This document shows positions 41,286 to 54,015 of a DNA stretch of 64,000 nucleotides, one piece after another. Made by a program: the position numbers and the translations under genes. Source of the stretch: Petaurus breviceps papuanus. Taxonomy: Eukaryota; Chordata; Mammalia; Diprotodontia; Petauridae. The notes below the pieces were generated by a model. It saw nothing but the letters and a program-made list of their open reading frames with translations, was not told where the DNA came from and searched no databases. The DNA is taken from positions 377,353 to 441,352 of the forward strand of contig JAMXIF010000031.1 in the NCBI GenBank assembly GCA_028583685.1. Reading direction: 5' to 3'. Every line of letters starts with the position of its first letter. Positions within the stretch are counted from its first letter, which is position 1.

Positions 41286-41984
41286 TTCTAGTCAACAGGG
41301 TCCCACTATTTTCTGAGGGCAGCCAGGAAGCCCCTTTCAGATAGCTGGAATTGTTGCAAAGATTTCCCTTACATAGATTTGAAATCTATTTGTAACTTCC
41401 TAGGTTCTTCCAGATGTAGCAATTTCTAGTTTTGCCCTCTGGGGTCAAGCAACTCCTTTTCCACTGAAGAGCCCTTCAAATACTAGAAAACGATCTCCTG
41501 AAGTTTTCTCAATCCACAAGCATTTTATTTAACACTTTCTAAGTGCCAGTATGGGAAATGCAAATACATGCAGAAAGAAAGTCAGTCCTTACCCTTAGGG
41601 AGCTTACATTCTAATGAGGGGGAAGACAATACCCATCCCTTCCCCCCTAAAAAAAAAAGCCCTGAAAAAATGAAAGGGGAAGCTAATGAAGATACTCAAC
41701 CCTGGGGTGTGGTGGAGAGGAAGTCAGGAGTTACACCTGGAGAGGTCTGAGACTATGGATGTTTCAGGTGCCCTTTTGGGAGAAACCATACAGAGGGAGA
41801 GGCACAAAGGTAGAGGGTACTTTTATGTATGAATTCTAGGTTGGGAGGAAGCTTCCAGGATGAGGTGTCTAGAGAGGGATAGCCAGCAGTTCAGCCAGGG
41901 AAAGCATGAGCATTATTTCAAAGGTAGTCCTCAGGTAAGCATAAGTTAACAACAGTCACATTTTTAATCTGAATTTTGTTGCTG
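41286..41984. other. Unassigned sequence downstream of the promoter-like region
   Basis: A repeat-like block at about 41510-41830 (AGCATTTTATTTAACACTTTC, TTAGGGAGCTTACATTCTAAT) and an A-run at 41649-41659. No coding exon recognised. Confidence 0.35.
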
Positions 41985-42649
41985 TTTAGAGTTGTCTTCA
42001 TCTAGGTAGATACAGTAAATTTGTGTATTGTCCTTTTGATTCTGCTTTGTTAACTATACAAATGTTTTCCTGTATTTCTTTGAATTCTTCACATTCTTTA
42101 TGTCTCTTGGCTCAGTAATATTCGTTTACACTCATGTACCATAATGTGTTCAGACCTCTCCCTATCATTAGGTATATTTGTTTCCAGTTTTTATATTTTG
42201 CTATTAAAAATAGTGCTCTGGAGGTAGTGGTTGTTAGGAGGTCCATCAGTGTTGAACATTGCATATAATGTTAGTTTTTTCAAGATAGCAAATGATTTTG
42301 GTGAATTTGTAAAAAAAAAAAAATTATTATAAGGGATAGTTTTCTGGGAGGGGTAGAGGGGGAAATTAGGCAATGGAAGAACAAAGATGACAATAGAAAT
42401 TATTTTTTAAAATAGTGCTACTATGTTATTGTACTGATAGGTCTTGTTGTCAATAGCTTTCTGGGATATACAGCCAATAACTGGATTTCTGAGTAAAAGG
42501 GCATAAACAATCTTTTCTGGTTAAGTTTTCTGGAGACTATTATTCTTTCTTGAGAGACTATTCTTTCTACCAATCCAACCTCTTCAGCCTCCTGTAATGT
42601 AATGTTAATGGGAGTTGAAGATCTTTCCAATCCATTAATAGGCCTCATG

Positions 42650-43115
42650 TTGAGCCCAAGGAGAGAAGCTTGATTGGGGGAGGCTTGTTTTTAGGAAGGC
42701 CGGAACCTTTTGTTACTTTGTAATTAGGCAATGGGTCAAGAGGGTTGTGATGCCGTCAGGCTCTGAAGAAGGGTATATATATATTCTGAAGTGAGCTTTT
42801 GCTTTGGAGGTCACTCATTGGAACAGTGTTTGTATGATTTGGCCAGTCCAGGCAAAGACTCTGGGTAGCCATTAAAGAGCTCCCTGGCTTTGAAAACCCA
42901 GATGTTGGTGGTTCTCTCTCTGGTAACTAACTGTATATATAGCTTTGATCAGACATCTAGCAGCTCTGTCTGTTGATTTGTCTTATTTTCTCTATCTGTA
43001 TTTTTTTTGCTTGTAATTTCTGTTTGTGTTTTCTCTGAAGTTCAGGGTGCTGACTTTTCCCCCTAAACTAAGTGAATTTTATATATGTATATGTAAATGT
43101 AATTAAAATAAGATT
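42650..43115 (+). mobile_element. Older LTR related to family X (endogenous retrovirus fossil)
   Basis: Shares ordered words with the reverse complement of the two solo LTRs: GGGAGGCTTGTTTTT, AAAACCCAGATGTTG, CTGAAGTTCAGGGTGCTGAC and an ATTAAA near the end. It is more diverged and lies in the opposite orientation; the borders are approximate. Confidence 0.6.
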
Positions 43116-43179
43116 TCTTTGTATACTCAAAACTTAGCACAGTGCCTAACACATAGAAAGAACTTAATAAATGTTTATT

Positions 43180-43330
43180 TTATTTATTTATTTTTAAAAG
43201 CAATTGGGGTTAAGTAACTACACGGCCAGTTATTTCTGGGTGTGGTGCTGAGTATCTAAGCCCGGATTTGATCCAGGTCATCCTGACACTGGAGCTGGTG
43301 CTCTTACTCACTGCGCTACCTGGCTGCCCC
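43180..43330 (-). mobile_element. C-type SINE monomer
   Basis: Matches the 3' unit of the dimers (TTATTTCTGGGTGTGGTGCT; CCGGATTTGATCCAGGTCAT), flanked by AATAAATGTTTATT at 43166-43179 and 43331-43344. Confidence 0.85.
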
Positions 43331-43561
43331 AATAAATGTTTATTGACTGACTATATTACTTTTCTTGCATAATTATGATTTGTTTTCCAAAATAGTTTGA
43401 TTAGTTCACAACTTCATCTGTACTGAATTAATATGCTTCTTTCCTCATGCTTCTAGCATTGAATTTTTCCACCTTTTATCATATTTGCCAATTTTATGGA
43501 TGTAAAGTGATATTTTAGAGTTGTTTTTGTTTGGATTTCTCTAATAGCAATCTTGAGAGTA

Positions 43562-43716
43562 CTTTTTTTTTTCTCTTTGGAGGGCAATTGGGGTTAAGTG
43601 ACTTGCCCAAGGTCACAGGGCTAGTTTTTGTGTTGTGTCTGAGGCCAGATTTGAACTCAGGTCCTCCTGATTCGAGGGCTGGTGCTCTATTCACTTTGCC
43701 ACCTAGCTGCCCCGAG
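43562..43716 (-). mobile_element. W-type SINE
   Basis: Poly-T, TTTGGAGGGCAATTGGGG ... TTGCCACCTAGCTGCCCC; flanks GAGAGTACTT and GAGAATACTT fit a target duplication. Confidence 0.85.
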
Positions 43717-45100
43717 AATACTTCTAAAGATAATTGTTGATTATGTTTCTTTTTTTGATAATTATTTTATTAATATTATTTGACCATGTGTCTACTGGGG
43801 AATGGGAGTCTACTGGGGAAAAAAATTAATTTTGTGGGCTTGTTTTGATCCCCTTACAGATTTTCATTGATTCCCCTATAGACTTTGTATGTCTGAATTT
43901 TAGCAGAGATGTTTTATGCAAAGATTTCTGCCCTATTTGTATCTTTTGTTTTTATTCTAGATATTATTTTATTTGTACAAAATCTATATTTATATATATA
44001 TAATCAAGGTGGTTTATTTTGTATTTTATTATATTTCCTGTGTAGCTGATTGCAAATTCATCCCCTATCCACAGTCATGACATCTATAGACATCTATTCT
44101 CCTCTAAATGTTAAATATCACAACTTTTAAAATATTTAGCTCATTTAGCCATTTGGAATTTATTGTGGTATATGTAGTATAAGATGCTAGTCTAAATCTA
44201 TTTTTTACCATACCTCTATCCAGCTTTCCCAGCTGTTCTTGTTGAATAAAGAGTTCTTTTCCTAGTACTTACTGTTCTTAGGTTTACTAGACTTATGTAC
44301 TTATATTTCCTTTTAAGTTTTGTTTATCAAATGTAGACCATTGATTATTTTTTTTTTAATTTTTATCCTGTACCAGATAGTCTTGATAATTATTGCTTTA
44401 TAATGCTAATTCCCCATCATTTTTATTTTTAAATTTTCCTTAAATGTTTTTGACTTTCTGTACTTTTACATATTTTGTTATTATTTTGCCTAATTTTATT
44501 TATTGTCCCCTTGGTAATTTGATTGATAAAATATTAAATCTGTAGGCTAAGGAAGTAACACCATTTTAATGATATTTACCTGGCCTGTTCTAACCAAGAA
44601 CAATGAATATTTTCCCACCTATTTAGGTCTTTCTTTATGACTATAAAAATTATTCTGTAGTTATATTTATGTAATTCCTATATGTTTCTTAATTGGTTAG
44701 TTTCCAGATATTTAACACATTTTATTCACATTTTGAACTTTATTTCTCTTTTTTACCCCTTCCTGTTTTGTGTTAATAACATGTAGAAATGCTAACTTAT
44801 AATAATTAATAATACTATTTGGTTTGTATCTTGCTACTTTATTTGTCTCAATTACTTGGTCTTGTCTCATTAATTTTTTTTTTGTTGATTCCTTAGGATT
44901 TTCTAAGTAACCCATAATTGTCTCCATTTTGCCTTTACTATTCTTTATTTTATTTTTCTACTTACTGCTATAGATAGCATTTCTAGTACTATGTTAAATA
45001 ATTGTGTCATCCTTGATTGACTCCTGATTTTAATCAGGAAGCTTATAGTTTTTCTTCATTACAAGTACTTCTAGCTCTTGTTTTAAATGATTCCCTTCCT

Positions 45101-47160
45101 CTCCCCATTGGAAATATCTAAAGTCAACCAAAGCCAAATTTTACCATGTTAACAGGCCAGGAAAGAAATAGTCTTTGAAACAATAGACTAGTTAATCAGG
45201 ACAGATTCTCAGAAAAAGCAAATTGAAAACCAATTTCACCACTGATTCCTCCAGGGGAGTGATACAGGAGGAATGGAATAGTGATTTGCTTTCTCAATTC
45301 TGGAATGTTACCCAGACTATAGTGGGTTCAAGGTTCTTATATACATTACCTGAAATTGTCTTGGGGCAGACAGTCATGGCAGAGGGGCTGGGGAAATCAT
45401 GCCAGTTTGGAAATCTATCTCTCAATGCTAGAAATGACTTCGATATAGATTAATGATAAATAAAATTATTTCTGGCAAACTTGGGTCAAAATCAAAGAGA
45501 ACAGTATTAATATTAATGTTTTTCATCAGCAGTCATTAAAATCTTAAGTCATTCTTCCCATTCTTTCTCCTTCTTTCACACTCCCCCCTGCCCCCACCCT
45601 TCATGCTCCACAGAAATAATAGATAGAGCTAAGATTGCTCAGATATTGCTAGTTCCTTTTAGAAAATCATGTAGCTGTGTGACCTTGGGCAAGTCACTTA
45701 ACCCTAATTGCCCTACCTTCCCCCCTCCAAAAAGGAAAAAAAAATCACGATAAAGACAAAGATAAGGTCATTCTAAATTTCATTATAAAGGGAGTGGATC
45801 AGAGGGGTCCCCTGATCAAGCTGAAGAGTTCACCAGTCAAATTAATGAGTAGTTTTTGAGGCATTATCTGAAGGCAACTGATGGGACACAGAAAACTCTT
45901 AGGGAATGGCTTACTCAGAATCTGCCCTCCTTTAAAAGCAAGTTAGATCTACTCTCTGGGCCCTCAGATCTCGAGAACTCGACTTTTAAACTTTCTCCTT
46001 ATGTCTTCCAAAATCCTGCAAGGAGGTGAATTGATGAGGCTTTATCATCTCTTCTCCACAGCTCACCTCCCACCCAGAAGTAGCAATGGCCACTTGGAGC
46101 AAAAACCCATGGCAGTACGAAGCATGTGCTTGTATATTACCCAAAAGAGGAATCCCAAAATTCTGTAATGGAGAGGAGCAGAGTTAGTCCCCTATGCAGC
46201 ATGATTCCACAAACTAGCCTTCTAATAGAGGAGAGACACTCAATGGGTCTAGCCAGCTTTGAGAATTGCCTTGTGGATAATCCAAATTTGAAAGTTAATT
46301 AAAGAGTTCAGCTACCATACCTTCTAGAGGGAGAAAAATCAATTCTTGATGTGATATGTTTCTTAGAAAAAGAAAAAGGTTGTCTATATGGCTCTTACAA
46401 TGTGTCCTATTTGGAAAACAAAGCCAGTGAGTTACTCAGTGTATATCAAATGGGAAGGGGTTTGCTTATTCAGCAAGCTCCAAAGCATGTTTACCTTTTG
46501 GTGGGAATCTGAACCACAGGGTGGCACTATGAAGCTTCTGAGTCTGTATAGGACTGTAGGAAAGAAGGACTCCCTGGAATGACAGGTTATCTCAACAGCT
46601 ACTTGCTACTTACCTAGCATATTTTATATTTAGATGGTTTGGTGGATAGAATGTTGGACCTAAAGTCAGGAAGACTTGAGTTCAAATTCTGATTCAGACA
46701 TTTACTGGCTATGTGACCTTTAACCTTGCCTGTCTGGTGAGATGCTCAGATAGCACACTCAGTTAAATTCTCTTGCTAGATAATCAGTACAGGGACATAC
46801 TTTTCCCTTACATGCTTATAGAAGTTAGCAGTTGAATGGTAAATCTATAAAGCTTATACATCAGTATACCTGTTTTAAATAGACACTGGAAAATGAGTTG
46901 GGCCCCGAATTAAACAGGAAGAAGGATATAAGGTAGTCTTTGAAAAATTGCAAATTTTGTAATCCCAAACTTCTGCTTGAAACAAGGAGCCATATATTTT
47001 TTTTTCACGTCAACATTCTTCCAGTGAAATTGTATGGCTTCAAGTCATGGAAACTATAAAATTATAGTTAAAGATTGTTTCAAGGGTAGTGTAGATACAC
47101 GTAAGATATAAGAGGGCTACAGATAGCATTGTACATTACAAACAAGGAATAATGTGGGAG
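45101..47160. other. Intergenic stretch with SINE scraps
   Basis: SINE 3' end at 45668-45747 (AGCTGTGTGACCTTGGGCAAG) and a SINE/MIR scrap at 46635-46735 (AAAGTCAGGAAGACTTGAGTT). The block ending at about 45480 (GATAAATAAAATTATTTCTGG) could be a worn LTR. No gene supported. Confidence 0.4.
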
Positions 47161-48700
47161 GAAGGATGTAAAGATTGTCATCAAAGAAATGTATGATCAG
47201 AGAAAAAGATGGGCCAGTTGGGTACCAAGAGTGAGCAGTACCTACTAGATAGTGCATGTGTTCCGTTGGTATCTATGGAATGTAAAGAGAATCTGAGGAA
47301 GGCCCCAAGAATGTTTTTTAGAAAATTGACTTCACAAAGGTTAGATGGAAGAGTTGTGACAAAATAACAGGTGACTGGAAGAAGACCTCGGGGTTTTAGT
47401 TGACAGCAGGATGTGGCAGGTAAAAGATGAAATGACTGAGGAAACAAAGGTGTGAGTTTCCAAGCATATTGATTTATTAAGCAATGCATGCCACTTGCCC
47501 AACAAATAGGGTCTGGTTGCCTTCTTCTGCATTAGACCTTGAATACAAGAGGGAAGAGAGATTTTTATGCGTTAAAAACAATCAAGACCAATTTGTTAAA
47601 TGGAAACAATCGGGATACAATATTAGGTAATCTGATTTCTAATCACAGGAAATGATTCCTGAGTGACTTTCCAGCTGGGTGGGGGAGAGCAAACGGGTGT
47701 AATTATCTAAAACTAGAAAAAGAAGTGTTCTCCTCCCCCCATCCCCCCAACCCCGCTCAAGTGTCCTATTACAATCAAAGGAACATAGAAACAATAACTG
47801 ATTGATTAGTATAGGGCCCGTTTTCAGATAAGACTGAAATTGCTTGAGGTGTACAATTGTGAGAATACTCCTTGCATCAGTTCAGCATAACCAAGATCTT
47901 TAATTAAGGGTCTCTAAGCAGCAGGTTGAGGTGGTCCAGCTTCCCAGCCATGCAGGGTTAGGTTCAAACAATGCAAGTTTTCTCTCAGTTCCCACAATTG
48001 AATAAAATTTTCTCACAAGACAGAAATGACTAGAATAGAAAGGGAACCGAGCTAAGATCCATATTGAGTCAGGAGACAAGTCAGTGTGGTTCATTCAGTT
48101 CCCACTGCCACTTCAATCCCCTCGATTCCTGCAAAGCTTAAGATAGTTTGGAATTAGAGATGGACTTAAGAGTTCGAAGACTTGATGTAGCAGCTCCAAG
48201 AAAAAGTAAATGCAGTCTTAGCTGCGTTAAGGGAGTCACAATGTCCAAAAGGAGAAAGGAGAAAGTAAAGTCCTGTGATTGGGTGGGTCTGGCCCTGTCT
48301 AGGATCGCAGCTCAATTCTGGCCATAGAACTGGAAGGGACCATGCCATGGGGACCACTAGTATCTTTGTAACTCTCTACTGTTGGTTCAATGGCACCTCT
48401 CCGGGTCTAGCTGCTGATCTGATCTATGTCCTTAGACTCATCTATTCATAGGGTAAGGTGTGGCTCAGCTTGACCAGGCTGTCTTTCCATGTGTTTATTC
48501 ATTTCTCACTTTTACTTTCTAGGACAAAAGGAATGTCTATATGGGGTAAGCAAGATGATCTTCGATGGCATGACTAGAAAGCCTTAATTATGGGGTTGTT
48601 GTGGGGTAGCGTACTATACTGGGGGATCCTAGGTCTTCTATTGGCAATAGTAGGGACCAAGCAGAGTGTAATTAGAAGACCAGAATAGGAAAGCACTAGG
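47161..48700 (-). mobile_element. Possible LTR-element remnant
   Basis: Single-orientation block with a minus-strand polyA-type CTTAATAAATCAATATGC near 47475 and a G-rich run on the minus strand at about 47733-47753 that could be a polypurine tract. I recognise no retroviral protein and cannot set the ends. It could equally be ordinary intergenic sequence. Confidence 0.3.
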
Positions 48701-48711
48701 AGGGAGGGGTT

Positions 48712-48945
48712 GTTCAATGGTTTTCAGTCGTGTTCAACTCTTTATGACCCCATTTGGGGTTTTCTTGGCAAAGATACTGAAGTGGCTTGTCATTTCCTTC
48801 TCCAGATTCTTTTATGGATGAGGAAACTGAGGCAAACAGGGTTAAGTGACTTGTCCAGGGTCACACAGCTAATAAGTGCCTGAGACCAGATTTGAGCTCA
48901 GGAAGATGAGTCTTCCTGCCTCCAGGTCCAGCATTCTGTCTTCTC
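48712..48945 (-). mobile_element. Mar1-type SINE
   Basis: TTCAGTCGTGTTCAACTCTT, CCCCATTTGGGGTTTTCTTGG, GTCATTTCCTTCTCCAG, AGGAAGATGAGTCTTCCTGC. Confidence 0.85.
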
Positions 48946-49124
48946 AGACACATAGCAGCCTGAGGTGGGAGGTAGGGAAGCAAGTAAGAGGAACTTCATC
49001 TACTGCACATTTCTGCTTAAGGCTTCTATGGGTAGGAAAGGCCCTTTCCTACCTCATTTCTTCTTCTCTAACTCTTCCAACTCCTCTCTCCTTCAACTTC
49101 CCCTATCCAGCCCTATCTCTCTCT

Positions 49125-49275
49125 CTCTCTTTTTTGCTTTTTGGAGGGCAATTGGGGTTAAGTGACTTGCCCAAGATCACATGGCTGGTAAGTATCTGAG
49201 GCTGGATTTGAATTCAGGTCTTCCTGACTCCAGGGCTGGTGCTCTATTCACCTAGCTGCCTAACCACCTAGCCTC
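49125..49275 (-). mobile_element. W-type SINE
   Basis: GCTTTTTGGAGGGCAATTGG ... GGTGCTCTATTCACCTAGC; a CT run precedes it. Confidence 0.82.
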
Positions 49276-50024
49276 CCCTAGCCCTATCTCTTCTTTGTTC
49301 CTCCTTTTTTCTCTGCTCCTCCTGCCCCTCCACCATCATCAGTCCAAGGGCCGGGAAAAAGTAAATTTGGGAATACACCATAGTCATAGGAGCTGAATGC
49401 ACCTCCCCAACTCCTCTCGGCCCAGAAAGGAAAGGAAGAGGAGAGGAACATTTATCCTGGGTAGGCAGAGAAGGTGAATCTTAAAAGTGCTAATGCACAG
49501 CCTGGATCCACTTCCACTGTTAACCAGCTGAGAAGCGGAGGTTTCTGCTTGGGCCATGGCAGAAGGAGAGGCAGCAAGGGCTAGCTGCCCCAGTGGCACT
49601 GGGGATAAAGAGAGTAGGAGTAAAGAGTAAATAAAGAGTAAAGGAGGGAATAAAAACAGGAAAAAATAAGAAGAAATTTACATGGTAACTATTATATATT
49701 TAAGAGAATAACAAGTTGTACATAATAGATTTGCAGTTTCAAGTGCATTCATCTTTTTAAGAATGCTTGTTTTATTTCATAAATTAGAAATAAATAAAAT
49801 TTTTTAAATGAGTATACAGGAGAGAAGAGAGAGAGTTCCAGGAAAACAAATGGGGAGAAGCAGGAGAGTGGATATGTCAGTTCTTTTACTTCCCTGAGTG
49901 TGGAAGACCATGGGCAGCTATCTCTTTGGCATGAAGGTATCTCTGAGTAATTTTGGTGTTGTCTGTGGAACTCTTTTCCCTTTGTTTCTACCTTCAAAAC
50001 ATCTTTCCTATGTGCCCCCTTCTC
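49276..50024. other. Unassigned intergenic sequence
   Basis: No gene or clear repeat recognised; AT-rich block at 49620-49810. Confidence 0.35.
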
Positions 50025-50710
50025 TCCTCTGACAGTACCGCCAGGCTGGTTCAGGCCTTCATCTCTTCACACCTGGACTCTTTCAATAGCCTGCTGCTTG
50101 GTCTCCTTGCCACAAGTCTCTTCCTACTCCAATATTTTTACCACTCAGCTGTCAAAGTGATCTTTTTGAAAGAACCCTCTTTTCCCCCAACTCAATAAGC
50201 TCCAACAATTCTCTGTCACCTCCAGGAACAAATATAAAACCCTCTGTTTGGTATTCAAGACCTTCATAACCTCACTCCTCCCCACAGTTCTCCAGCCTTC
50301 TTACTCTGCCCTCCATATAGTATTATGTGTGTCATCTGCAGTCTGTGTAATTGTATTATCTGTGTGTAACTTGTCTCTGTGTCGAATGTGTGGGTTATGA
50401 CAATAATGGGGAGATGCCAGGGAAAGCCAAGTAATGCTTGTTCACAACTGTGTTACCGCAGCTCACGGACCCTTCTTCAGTCCAGTGATACTTGCCTCTT
50501 TGCTGTTCCGTCTCCCTTAATTCTTGTACCTTCCCTCTGTTGCTTTTTTCCATTTTCTCCTGTTTATATCTTGTTTGTAGATTGTTGTTTGCCTGTTATC
50601 TGTCCCACTAGACTGAGAGTCCCCTGAGAGCAGTGACTGCTTTACTTTGTATCCCAGTGCTTAGTAGAGTGCCTCATGTATTAAATAAATGTGTATCAAC
50701 TGATGGACTG
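50025..50710 (+). mobile_element. L2 3' region
   Basis: CAGGCCTTCATCTCTTCACAC, CCTGTTTATATCTTGTTTG, GACTGAGAGTCCCCTGAGAG, TATTAAATAAATGTGTATC. Confidence 0.68.
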
Positions 50711-50929
50711 AATGTAGATGAGTGTATGTCCATAGTATAACCATGTCAGCAAGCTTGTGACTCGCATTTTTGTCATTCTTCAGCCCTGGAGGGCAGGACC
50801 TGTGTTAGGTGTGTTCTGTGTTACACCATGGTTTCCAGGGAGGGCTAATAACTAGGATACCTGGGATCATGTCATTCCTCCTATACCTTTGGGCAAATAA
50901 AGTTAGCCTCAAGTCTTCTGCTTGAATTT

Positions 50930-51560
50930 CTCTGATAATGGATGGCAATAGGAGGAACAAGGCAAAATTTGTCTTTGGCGTCCCTTGCCACAAGTTTTTT
51001 CCTCACTCCAGTGCATCTTTTGACTCAACTATCAGTGCACCCCCTTGACCTGAACCCCTTCCCCGCCCATGCAGTAAACTTAAAGGTCTCCCTGTTATCT
51101 CCAGGATCAAATGAAAAACCTTCTGCTTACCCCACCTCCACCCCACTCCCTGCCAACTTTCCAGTCTTCTTACACTGCCCTCCATGCACTCTGTGATCCA
51201 GTTCCTCAAACAAAACACTGTCTCCCACCTCTGGGTATTTTCACTGACTTTTCCCCATGCCTGGAATGCGCCACCTCCTTCTTCTGCCTCCTGATTTCCC
51301 TAGTTTCCTTCAGATCCCAGCTAAAATCCCATCCTCCACAGGAAGCCTTTACCGCTCTTAATTCCAGTGCCTTCCTTCTGTTCATTATTTCCAATTTATC
51401 CTGCACATAGTTTGTACACAGCCTGTGGTCTCCTCCATTGGGCCTTGAGCTCCTGGAGGGCAGGGACTCTCTTTTGCTTTCCTTTGCATCCCCAGTGCTA
51501 AGCACAGTGCCTGGCACATAGGAGCTGCTCAATAAATGTTTTGACTGGCTGATGTAGTAA
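50930..51560 (+). mobile_element. L2 3' region, well preserved
   Basis: CAGATCCCAGCTAAAATCCC, TTGAGCTCCTGGAGGGCAGG, CTAAGCACAGTGCCTGGCAC, CTCAATAAATGTTTTGACTGG. Confidence 0.75.
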
Positions 51561-53102
51561 CTGGCAGAGCTGGGATTTTAAGACAAGTGTTTTGCCCAGT
51601 GTTCTTTGTGCTACTCCAAGCTGCCTCAAATCTATGAACAGGCTGGGCTTGAATGCTTTCTACTGTTACAAGGATTTTGCTGGGTGGGTGAGACAATGAA
51701 CCCTCTGATGAAACTGATAGATAAGCCTCTGGGTTCTGAGGCCTGTCATAGGCTGAAATAGTAGTCCCTGGAGTTGTTGCTGGATCTTGTTTCAGTTGTA
51801 AATGTCACAAGAGCTTACATAGTTCTTGACATTTTGCCAGACTGAAGGCCAAGAGAAAAGTGCCGTGGCCAGGAATGTTCACTTTTACTATTGTGAAGGA
51901 CAGCTTTAAGTCTGGTTAGACAAAGATCAACAAGAGTTATTTTTAACTGACTGAAGGCAGCCTGGCCACTGGGGTTCACAGGGACTGAATTTTTTTTTTA
52001 AATTCATAGTCGGAGGCTCCGTAATATGCAAGAACTCTTGTATAAAATGTCAGTAGACCTAGGCAGTATTGAGTCTTCTTCTCTCTTTCTTCCTTCCTTT
52101 GCAGGTATTTGTTGGTAGTTCCAAAGAATCTGTCTTAGGGCTGGAAGGGAGCTTGGAGGTCATCCAGTCAGAATTCCCACCTAAAGGAATCTCTTCAATA
52201 ATGTCCCTGATGGGTACTCTATAACTGCTGCCATTTGGTGGAGATTCATTTGTAGCTATCCTTTACTCACTAAGGCAGTGATAGGGAAGGGGAAGAAAAT
52301 ATGATTAAGGATCTTGATATCCTCTTGGTTGAAGGTGATTTTAGTATAAAGGTGTTAAGAGTCTGCCAAGGCAAGTTGTATGTACACTACTGGGTCTGCC
52401 AGGGGAAAATCCTCCAAGGAGTAATCTAAGATGTGAGAACCTGGTGGAAGTCTAATAGCCTGGAAAGACTGGCCATTGTCACCATATTAGGTATAGAAAG
52501 TGATTTTCCATTTATCTTCTGCCAAAACCTTCACCAGTTGTATAATTTCCTGGATTGTAGTTGTGTGAATAGTTACATTCCCTCTAATTGCTCAGAAAGT
52601 TTGGAAATAAGAGGGAGTGATGATGGATTCTTATGTATCAATTGACTCAGAATATGAATATCGATATATAATCTTAATTCTCCATGTTTTGTTTTGTTGT
52701 ATTTTTCTCCACAAAGAAGATAATGCTATAGAGTTGAAGGGTCATCTAACCATCCCAGAAGAACTTCCTCAAATCATAAAACTCCAGATTTAAAACACAC
52801 TCTTGCCAATCCTTATCGTAAGATCTCAGGTTCAGAGCTATCTCCTAGAGAGAGATGACCAGTAGATTGCCCACAAGTGTTAAAAAATAATAGCTCTTGT
52901 TTTATACTGTTTTAAGGTTTACAAAGTATATTCATTCCCTGCCAGCTGAGCTTCTGGCTTTCCAGACTTTAACACCATTTATCTGCTTCAGTCTTATCCT
53001 GGAATCTCCTTCAGCTCCTGGGGCCTTTTTACCTTGATAAATCCATCTTTCATGCCAGGCCCCTTCTTCCATAGCAGAGTTCTGCCTACAGCCCCCATCC
53101 AG
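51561..53102. other. Unassigned intergenic sequence
   Basis: Some repeat-like words at 52130-52260 (GGCTGGAAGGGAGCTTGGAGG). No exon, RNA gene or ORF with a recognisable domain. Confidence 0.35.
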
Positions 53103-53116
53103 GTCAGCAAACTTTT

Positions 53117-53277
53117 TTTTTTTTTTAAGCAATCGTGGTTAAGTAACTTGCTCAAGGTTACACAGCCAGGTGTTTCTTTGTGGGTGCTAAGTGTCTGAGC
53201 CCGGATTCGATCCCAGGTCATCCCAACTCTGGGGCCGGTGCTCTTACTGCTGTGCTACCTGCCCCCCCCTCCCCCCC
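53117..53277 (-). mobile_element. C-type SINE monomer
   Basis: Poly-T, AAGCAATCGTGGTTAAGTAAC, 5'-unit type (GGTGTTTCTTTGTGGGTGC). Flanked by GTCAGCAAACTTT (53104) and GTCAGCAAACCTT (53278). It ends in a C-rich run. Confidence 0.82.
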
Positions 53278-53299
53278 GTCAGCAAACCTTTATTCATCT

Positions 53300-53490
53300 C
53301 TCAGCTATATTTATTTTTTTTGTCTTTATTAATTTGTTCATTTACTTTTAGTTTACAAGATTCCATTCCACAGTTCTTTGAGTTTCAAATTTTCTTCCCC
53401 TCCCTTCCCTTTCCCTTCCCATGGCGGCATACAGTCAGGTATAGGATCTGCAGATACTTTCACATCAGCTATGCTTCTGACTTTGCAGAC
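53300..53490 (-). mobile_element. L1 3' UTR fragment
   Basis: TTTACTTTTAGTTTACAAGA, CTTTGAGTTTCAAATTTTC and the pyrimidine-rich block that follows: the L1 3' end read backwards. Confidence 0.55.
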
Positions 53491-53713
53491 TTCAACATCA
53501 TGTCCTCAATGAGTACCTATACCAATCAGGTGGAGGTAAGGTGGGGGAGGCAGCTTTGTGCCTTTTTAGGGAAAACTAATCCCTGTTGGAGGAGGGAAGT
53601 AGGAGGGGCCTGAGACTACCCCATATTGGGAGATATTAGATATTAGTACTATGGTAGATAAACACTACAATGCCTTGCCTTCCTCCTAACTACCCTTCAA
53701 AGAAGGTAATATT

Positions 53714-54015
53714 TTTTTTTTTTAAAGCAATCGGGGTTAAGTAACTTGCTCAAGGTTACACGGCCAGATATTTCTGGGTGTGGTGCTGAGTATCTGAGCC
53801 CAGATTTGATCCAGGTCATCTCAACACTGGAGCCGGTGCTCTTACTCGCTGAGCCACCTGGCCGCCCCTAAGCAATTGGGGTTAAGTAACTTGCTCAAGG
53901 TTACACGGCCAGGTGTTTCTGGGTGGATGCTAAGTGTCTGAGCCCGGGATTTGATCTCCAGGTGTTCTCAACACTGGAGCCGGTGCTCTTACTCACTGTG
54001 CTACCTGGCCGCCCC
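53714..54015 (-). mobile_element. Dimeric SINE, copy 2
   Basis: Same two units and same joint (CCGCCCCTAAGCAATTGGGG) as copy 1, inserted elsewhere. Flanked by AAAGAAGGTAATATT at 53699-53713 and 54016-54030, a perfect 15-bp target duplication. The target was a reverse MIR that continues at 54031-54180. Confidence 0.92.

Larger units (their letters stand above)
41985..45100 (-). mobile_element. Old L1, broken up by later insertions
   Basis: Reverse L1 pieces in order: 41985-42217, 42418-42530, 43345-43560 and 43717-45100. Readable words are TATTTTGCTATTAAAAATAG, GGGATATACAGCCAATAACTGG, GGATTTCTCTAATAGCAATC and TTGAATAAAGAGTTCTTTTCC. Strongly AT-rich and decayed. Pieces are interrupted by a short retroposed insert (42218-42408, flanked by AAAATAGTGCT), an LTR and two SINEs. 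Confidence 0.55.

Noticed and set aside
47181-47489. 102-codon minus-strand open frame as a retroviral protein
   Set aside because: No gag, pol or env motif is visible and the composition is not protein-like.
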